DNA from: JANXYY01 sp035530875
GTDB lineage: Bacteria; Actinomycetota; Actinomycetes; Nanopelagicales; Nanopelagicaceae
DNA length: 9,261 bases
Assembly (NCBI GenBank): GCA_035530875.1
Contig: DATKUB010000045.1
Span: forward strand, 1-9,261
Reading direction: 5' to 3'
A model generated the notes under the pieces. It did no database searches. It was given only the letters and a program-made list of their open reading frames with translations, and was not told where the DNA came from. A program made the position numbers and the translations under genes. This document shows positions 5,675 through 9,261 of this stretch, one piece after another. Each line of letters begins with the position of its first letter. Position 1 is the first letter of the stretch.

Positions 5675-6568
5675 GTGTCTACTCCTCAGAATGAAACTCA
5701 GCCAGAGCCTGCTGTTCCCTACGGTCTTTTTGCCGTGGGTGATCGAGCGCAATTGACCGATTCTAAGGGGAAATTGCACACCATCACCCTCTTAGACGGG
5801 GCGCAGTGGCACACGCATAAAGGCTGGATCGAACATAGTGATCTGATTGGTCAACCAGAGGGAATCGTCGTTAAAACCAATCAGGGTGTGTCATACCTTG
5901 CGCTTAAGCCCCTCTATGCAGATTACGTATTATCAATGCCTCGTGGAGCCACCATTGTGTATCCAAAGGACTCTGCTCAGATTGTTGGCTTGGCTGACAT
6001 ATTTCCAGGCGCGCGAGTCATTGAAGCCGGTGTTGGTTCCGGTGCTCTCACCATTGCTCTTTTGCGAGCAGTAGGAGAGCAGGGCAGCGTCAAGTCATTT
6101 GAAAAGCGGCCCGAATTTGGCGAAATTGCCACATCGAACATCACTAATTTTTTTGGAGTGCGACCACCAAATTGGAACCTAACTATTGGAGCATTGCAAG
6201 ACGTGCTCGACGATCGGGGGGTGGATCGAGTTGTACTAGACATGCTCGCGCCCTGGGAATGCCTAGCAGTATCCGCCGAAGCTCTTAGACCCGGAGGAGT
6301 AATCGTCTGTTATGTGGCCACCACGACTCAGTTGTCTCGAACAGCGGAGGCGATGAAGGAAAGTGAACTTTTTACCGAACCGATTGCTTGGGAATCAATG
6401 GTTCGAGGTTGGCATCTAGAAGGACTCGCCGTGCGGCCTGAGCACCGAATGATCGGTCATACCGGCTTCCTGATCCAGACTCGCCGGATGGCGCCCGGAT
6501 TTCCTGCGCCCGTGAGGCGCAGGCGACCAGCAAAGGGTTCTTACGGCACTCCGCTAATCGAAGATTGA
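5675..6568 (+). CDS. trmI: tRNA (adenine(58)-N1)-methyltransferase TrmI
   Basis: TrmI uses S-adenosylmethionine to make m1A58 in the T-loop of tRNAs, stabilising tRNA structure; it acts as a homotetramer. The 297-residue protein, counted from GTG at 5675, is close to Rv2118c (about 280). An N-terminal beta domain spans about residues 15-80. A Rossmann-fold methyltransferase follows, with SAM motif I EAGVGSGALT (117-126) and motif IV LDMLAPWE (188-195). The family block RPEHRMIGHTGFL (254-266) closes the core. The tail is basic (VRRRRPAKG, about 280-288) and may contact tRNA. A TTG at 5654 would extend the protein by 7 unconserved residues and overlap the promoter hexamer, so the GTG is preferred. 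It ends 34 bases before mpa. Confidence 0.94.
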   Translation: MSTPQNETQPEPAVPYGLFAVGDRAQLTDSKGKLHTITLLDGAQWHTHKGWIEHSDLIGQPEGIVVKTNQGVSYLALKPLYADYVLSMPRGATIVYPKDSAQIVGLADIFPGARVIEAGVGSGALTIALLRAVGEQGSVKSFEKRPEFGEIATSNITNFFGVRPPNWNLTIGALQDVLDDRGVDRVVLDMLAPWECLAVSAEALRPGGVIVCYVATTTQLSRTAEAMKESELFTEPIAWESMVRGWHLEGLAVRPEHRMIGHTGFLIQTRRMAPGFPAPVRRRRPAKGSYGTPLIED

Positions 6569-6590
6569 CCAAACGCTGCCATAGCAGGGG

Positions 6591-6596
6591 TATCTT
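6591..6596 (+). promoter_or_regulatory. Candidate -10 hexamer TATCTT of mpa
   Basis: TATCTT lies 6 bases before the mpa GTG at 6603 and fits TANNNT. A TTGACC at 6565-6570, overlapping the trmI stop, resembles a -35, but the 20-base spacing is long. The promoter would drive mpa and dop as a leaderless transcript independent of trmI, although read-through from trmI is also likely. Confidence 0.55.
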
Positions 6597-6602
6597 GTTT
6601 AG

Positions 6603-8237
6603 GTGAGTATTTCTTCCTCAGGGTCCGGTCAGGGATACAACTCCAGCAGGTCTAGCGACGAGTTGATTGCCCAGAATGAGCGACTTGTCACGCTATTAAA
6701 GGATGCAAGGGATCAGTTGGAAAGCCTCCGAGGCGAAATAGATCGCTTAGCCTCGCCTCCGTCAGGCTATGGAATAGTGCTGGAAACTCATGATGAACAG
6801 ACGCTTGATATTTTCGCTGGTGGCCGAAAGCTACGGGTGAAAACCAGCCCGAATCTCGATATTGAAAGCTTGCGACCGGGTCAAGAGGTGATGCTCAACG
6901 AGTCAATGAACGTAGTAGCCGCCTTTGGATACGAAAGCGCAGGCGAAATTGTCACTCTTAAGGAAATTCTGAGCCATGGCCGCGTTCTAGTGGTCTCAAG
7001 AGCCGACGAGGAGCGCGTTGTCAGACTGGCCGATTCACTTCTGAGTGAGCCCATCAAGCCTGGCGATGCGTTACTTCTTGAACCTAAATCACTCTTTGTT
7101 TTCGAACGGATTCCCCGGGCCGAAGTTGAAGAACTCGTTCTAGAAGATGTTCCTGATGTTTCTTACGAAAGTATCGGCGGATTGGCCAACCAGATTGATC
7201 AAATTCGCGATGCGGTTGAGTTGCCATATCTGCATGCCGATCTTTTTAAGTCATATCATCTTCGCCCGCCCAAAGGTGTTCTTTTATATGGACCACCTGG
7301 CTGTGGAAAGACCCTGATCGCCAAGGCTGTGGCCAATTCATTGGCCAAACAAGTCGCTCTGAAAACGGGCATGGGCGAAGGACGTTCCTATTTTCTCAAT
7401 ATCAAAGGACCGGAACTGCTTAATAAATATGTGGGTGAATCCGAAAGACGAATTCGACTGGTTTTTCAACGTGCCAGGCAGAAGGCGAGTGAAGGTTCAC
7501 CGGTGATCATCTTTTTTGACGAGATGGACTCGCTTTTCCGCACTCGGGGGAGTGGGGTGTCAAGCGATGTTGAAAACACGATTGTTCCTCAGCTGCTGAG
7601 TGAGATCGATGGAGTCGAGAAATTGGAGAACGTAATCATCATCGGCGCCAGCAACCGTGAAGACATGATTGACCCTGCAATTCTTCGGCCGGGCCGGTTG
7701 GACGTCAAAATTAAAATTGATCGCCCAGATGCAGAGGGTGCCATTGATATTTTTTCAAAGTACCTCACAGCCGGCGTCCCACTTCACCGAGACGACTTAG
7801 CCGAACATTCAAACGACATTCAGGCGACCTTAAACGCCATGATTCAGACCACGGTCACGCGAATGTATTCGGAACAAGATGAAAATCGCTTCCTTGAGGT
7901 CACCTACGCAAACGGGGATAAGGAAGTTCTTTATTTCAAAGACTTCAATTCCGGTGCAATGATTTCTAATATTGTTAGTCGTGCCAAAAAAATGGCGATC
8001 AAGTCTCAGATCAGTGGCAGCGAAGGCGGAATTAGAATCTCCGATCTCATAACTTCCTGTCTTGACGAATTTCATGAGAATGAGGATCTTCCTAACACGA
8101 CTAATCCAGATGATTGGGCGAGAATTTCTGGAAAGAAAGGCGAACGCATCGTCTTTATCCGCACTCTGATAACGCGGAAACCAGGAGACGACACTGGGCG
8201 AGCTCTAGATGCAGGCTCCACCGGTCAGTATCTGTAG
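6603..8237 (+). CDS. mpa: Proteasome-associated AAA ATPase Mpa/ARC
   Basis: Mpa (ARC) is a hexameric AAA+ unfoldase that binds Pup on tagged proteins and threads them into the 20S proteasome. The 544-residue protein has a Ser/Gly-rich start (1-18) and a short coiled coil (about 19-51). Two OB-type domains follow (about 52-170), then the AAA module. Walker A is GPPGCGKT (230-237), pore loop KYVGES (275-280), Walker B VIIFFDE (301-307), and arginine-finger region LRPGRLD (361-367). It ends in GQYL, the tail known to open the 20S gate. Lys526 aligns with the lysine of M. tuberculosis Mpa reported as a pupylation site. Translation cannot start earlier: a TAG (6600-6602) directly precedes the GTG. 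The coiled coil is shorter than in M. tuberculosis Mpa (609 residues). dop follows after 2 bases. Confidence 0.97.
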   Translation: MSISSSGSGQGYNSSRSSDELIAQNERLVTLLKDARDQLESLRGEIDRLASPPSGYGIVLETHDEQTLDIFAGGRKLRVKTSPNLDIESLRPGQEVMLNESMNVVAAFGYESAGEIVTLKEILSHGRVLVVSRADEERVVRLADSLLSEPIKPGDALLLEPKSLFVFERIPRAEVEELVLEDVPDVSYESIGGLANQIDQIRDAVELPYLHADLFKSYHLRPPKGVLLYGPPGCGKTLIAKAVANSLAKQVALKTGMGEGRSYFLNIKGPELLNKYVGESERRIRLVFQRARQKASEGSPVIIFFDEMDSLFRTRGSGVSSDVENTIVPQLLSEIDGVEKLENVIIIGASNREDMIDPAILRPGRLDVKIKIDRPDAEGAIDIFSKYLTAGVPLHRDDLAEHSNDIQATLNAMIQTTVTRMYSEQDENRFLEVTYANGDKEVLYFKDFNSGAMISNIVSRAKKMAIKSQISGSEGGIRISDLITSCLDEFHENEDLPNTTNPDDWARISGKKGERIVFIRTLITRKPGDDTGRALDAGSTGQYL

Positions 8238-8239
8238 TC

Positions 8240-9261
8240 ATGACTCAGCAGTCATCGATTGGCGTCTCCAGGGTCATGGGGATAGAAACCGAGTACGGGA
8301 TTAGCCTTGAAGAATCTCCTGGCGCCAACCCTATGCTCCTTGCAAATGACCTGCTGAACACTTATTTGAAAAACTTTCTACCACCCAATGATCGGGCCCG
8401 ATGGGATTATGAGCAGGAGTCCCCGCTGAGGGACGCTCGTGGGTTTGAGCTAGCCCGGGGACTGGCGGATCCCGGTTTGTTGACGAATGAAGACTTTGGG
8501 CTTGCAAACGCGATCCTGCCTAATGGTTCCAGACTCTACGTTGACCACGCTCATCCAGAATATTCCGGGCCTGAAGTCATCAGCCCAAAAGATTTGTGTC
8601 TATGGGATCAAGCTGGCGACGAGATAATGCGTACGGCGTCCGATCTTCACTTTACGGAGACTGGTAAACGAATTCTGCTTCATAAAAATAATACCGATGG
8701 TAAGGGTTCGTCGTACGGATGCCATGAAAACTATCTCGTTCACCGCAAGACTCCCTTTTCCCATCTGGTCAGGTATCTCACTCCTTTTTTTGTGACTCGA
8801 CAAGTCATCTGTGGAGCCGGTCGAGTGGGCCTGGGCCAGCACAGCGAAAATTTAGGCTTTCAAATTTCTCAACGTGCTGATTTTTTTGAAGCAGAGGTCG
8901 GTCTCGAAACCACAATTAATAGGCCCATAATCAACACCCGCGACGAGCCCCACGCAGACCCAGAAAGATTCCGCCGGTTGCACGTCATAATTGGCGATGC
9001 CAATATGAGTGAATTTTCAACCTACCTAAAAGCAGGGAGTACAGCGCTTGTACTTTCAATGATTGAGGATGGCTTTATCACTGATGATTTGGCGCTTAAA
9101 TCTCCAGTAGCCGCCTTGCGCGCAGTGAGCCATGATCCCGAATTAAGGATTCCGATTCGTCTTCGCGATGGCCGACGCCTTACTGCCTTGGAGATTCAGC
9201 GAATTTATTTTGAAATGGGTGTTCGATACTTCGAACAGCATTGTTCTAATCACCTACCGAC
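8240..9261 (+). CDS. dop: Pup deamidase/depupylase Dop, 3' end beyond the window
   Basis: Dop converts the C-terminal glutamine of Pup to glutamate so that PafA can attach it to lysines, and it also removes Pup from proteins. The open frame runs 340 codons to the right edge without a stop. Full-length Dop is about 500 residues, so about one third is missing. The fold is glutamine-synthetase-like. The nucleotide/metal site is in RVMGIETEYGI (Glu16, Glu18), and LYVDHAHPEYSGPE holds the candidate catalytic Asp102. HKNNTDGKGSSYGCHENY (from about residue 150) and the TTINRPIINTRDEPHADP block (from about residue 228) are Dop signatures. RWDYEQESPLRDARGF (54-69) is the Dop-loop, absent from PafA, which settles Dop over PafA. 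The ATG is 2 bases after the mpa stop, with no Shine-Dalgarno sequence or own promoter, so it is probably co-transcribed and translated by reinitiation. Confidence 0.96.
   Translation, partial: MTQQSSIGVSRVMGIETEYGISLEESPGANPMLLANDLLNTYLKNFLPPNDRARWDYEQESPLRDARGFELARGLADPGLLTNEDFGLANAILPNGSRLYVDHAHPEYSGPEVISPKDLCLWDQAGDEIMRTASDLHFTETGKRILLHKNNTDGKGSSYGCHENYLVHRKTPFSHLVRYLTPFFVTRQVICGAGRVGLGQHSENLGFQISQRADFFEAEVGLETTINRPIINTRDEPHADPERFRRLHVIIGDANMSEFSTYLKAGSTALVLSMIEDGFITDDLALKSPVAALRAVSHDPELRIPIRLRDGRRLTALEIQRIYFEMGVRYFEQHCSNHLP

Noticed and set aside
6571..6602. Possible hairpin terminator after trmI (CTGC-CATA-GCAG)
   Set aside because: The stem has only 4 base pairs, and no T-run follows it directly; it fits chance better than a terminator.
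8240..9261. PafA (Pup ligase) instead of Dop
   Set aside because: The Dop-loop segment and the LYVDHAHPEYSGPE motif are Dop-specific; PafA lacks the loop and has a different sequence around the catalytic Asp.
1..9261. CRISPR array, tRNA/rRNA gene, insertion sequence, prophage or defence island
   Set aside because: I found no regularly spaced repeats, transposase or phage-like proteins, long terminal repeats or RNA gene signatures. All space is filled by housekeeping-type actinobacterial genes.

Overview
The window is a compact, gene-dense stretch of an actinobacterial chromosome. It holds a mycothiol gene (mshC), a proteasome ATPase of the Mpa/ARC type, the start of the Pup deamidase/depupylase dop, and the actinobacterial families DUF3090, SCO1664 and actinobacterial PAC2. 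This combination is diagnostic of Actinobacteria. By eye the base composition is near 50% G+C, well below Streptomyces or Mycobacterium. Intergenic gaps are 0 to 50 bases, which suggests a streamlined, moderate-GC lineage such as freshwater Nanopelagicales (inference only). Gene order resembles the Mycobacterium tuberculosis Rv2135c-Rv2112c region with many genes removed.

Layout. (1) 1-1949, plus strand: the tail of an unidentified gene, then a likely operon of histidine phosphatase, DUF3090 zinc-ribbon-like protein and SCO1664-family kinase-like protein, the last three chained by 4-base stop/start overlaps. (2) 1987-3213, plus: mshC. (3) 3236-4090, minus: PAC2-family protein, convergent with mshC and divergent from the next gene across 38 bases. 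(4) 4129-4806, plus: HAD phosphatase, whose stop overlaps the stop of (5) 4803-5624, minus: RecB/Cas4-like Fe-S nuclease. (6) 5675-6568, plus: tRNA m1A58 methyltransferase trmI, divergent from the nuclease across 50 bases. (7) 6603-8237, plus: mpa/arc. (8) 8240 to the window end, plus: dop, cut by the window edge. No RNA gene, CRISPR array, mobile element or stem-loop terminator was seen, and no stretch over 300 bases lacks a gene.

How the genes work together. Mpa and Dop are two parts of the Pup-proteasome pathway. Dop deamidates Pup so that PafA can ligate it to targets, and also removes it. Mpa recognises pupylated proteins, unfolds them and feeds them to the 20S core. The Mpa C-terminus keeps the GQYL gate-opening tail, so 20S genes are expected, probably just beyond the right edge with pup. 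MshC makes the cysteine-GlcN-inositol precursor of mycothiol. The phosphatase/DUF3090/SCO1664 trio and the PAC2 protein are widely conserved neighbours of these systems with no assigned role that I know of.

The most notable non-coding signal is a TANNNT hexamer 6-8 bases before the start codon of each of the six genes that is not coupled to an upstream gene. Five of these starts are GTG. This suggests leaderless transcription. The two divergent promoter regions are so short that their promoters must overlap, and one carries a perfect 7-base-arm inverted repeat across a -10 and start codon.
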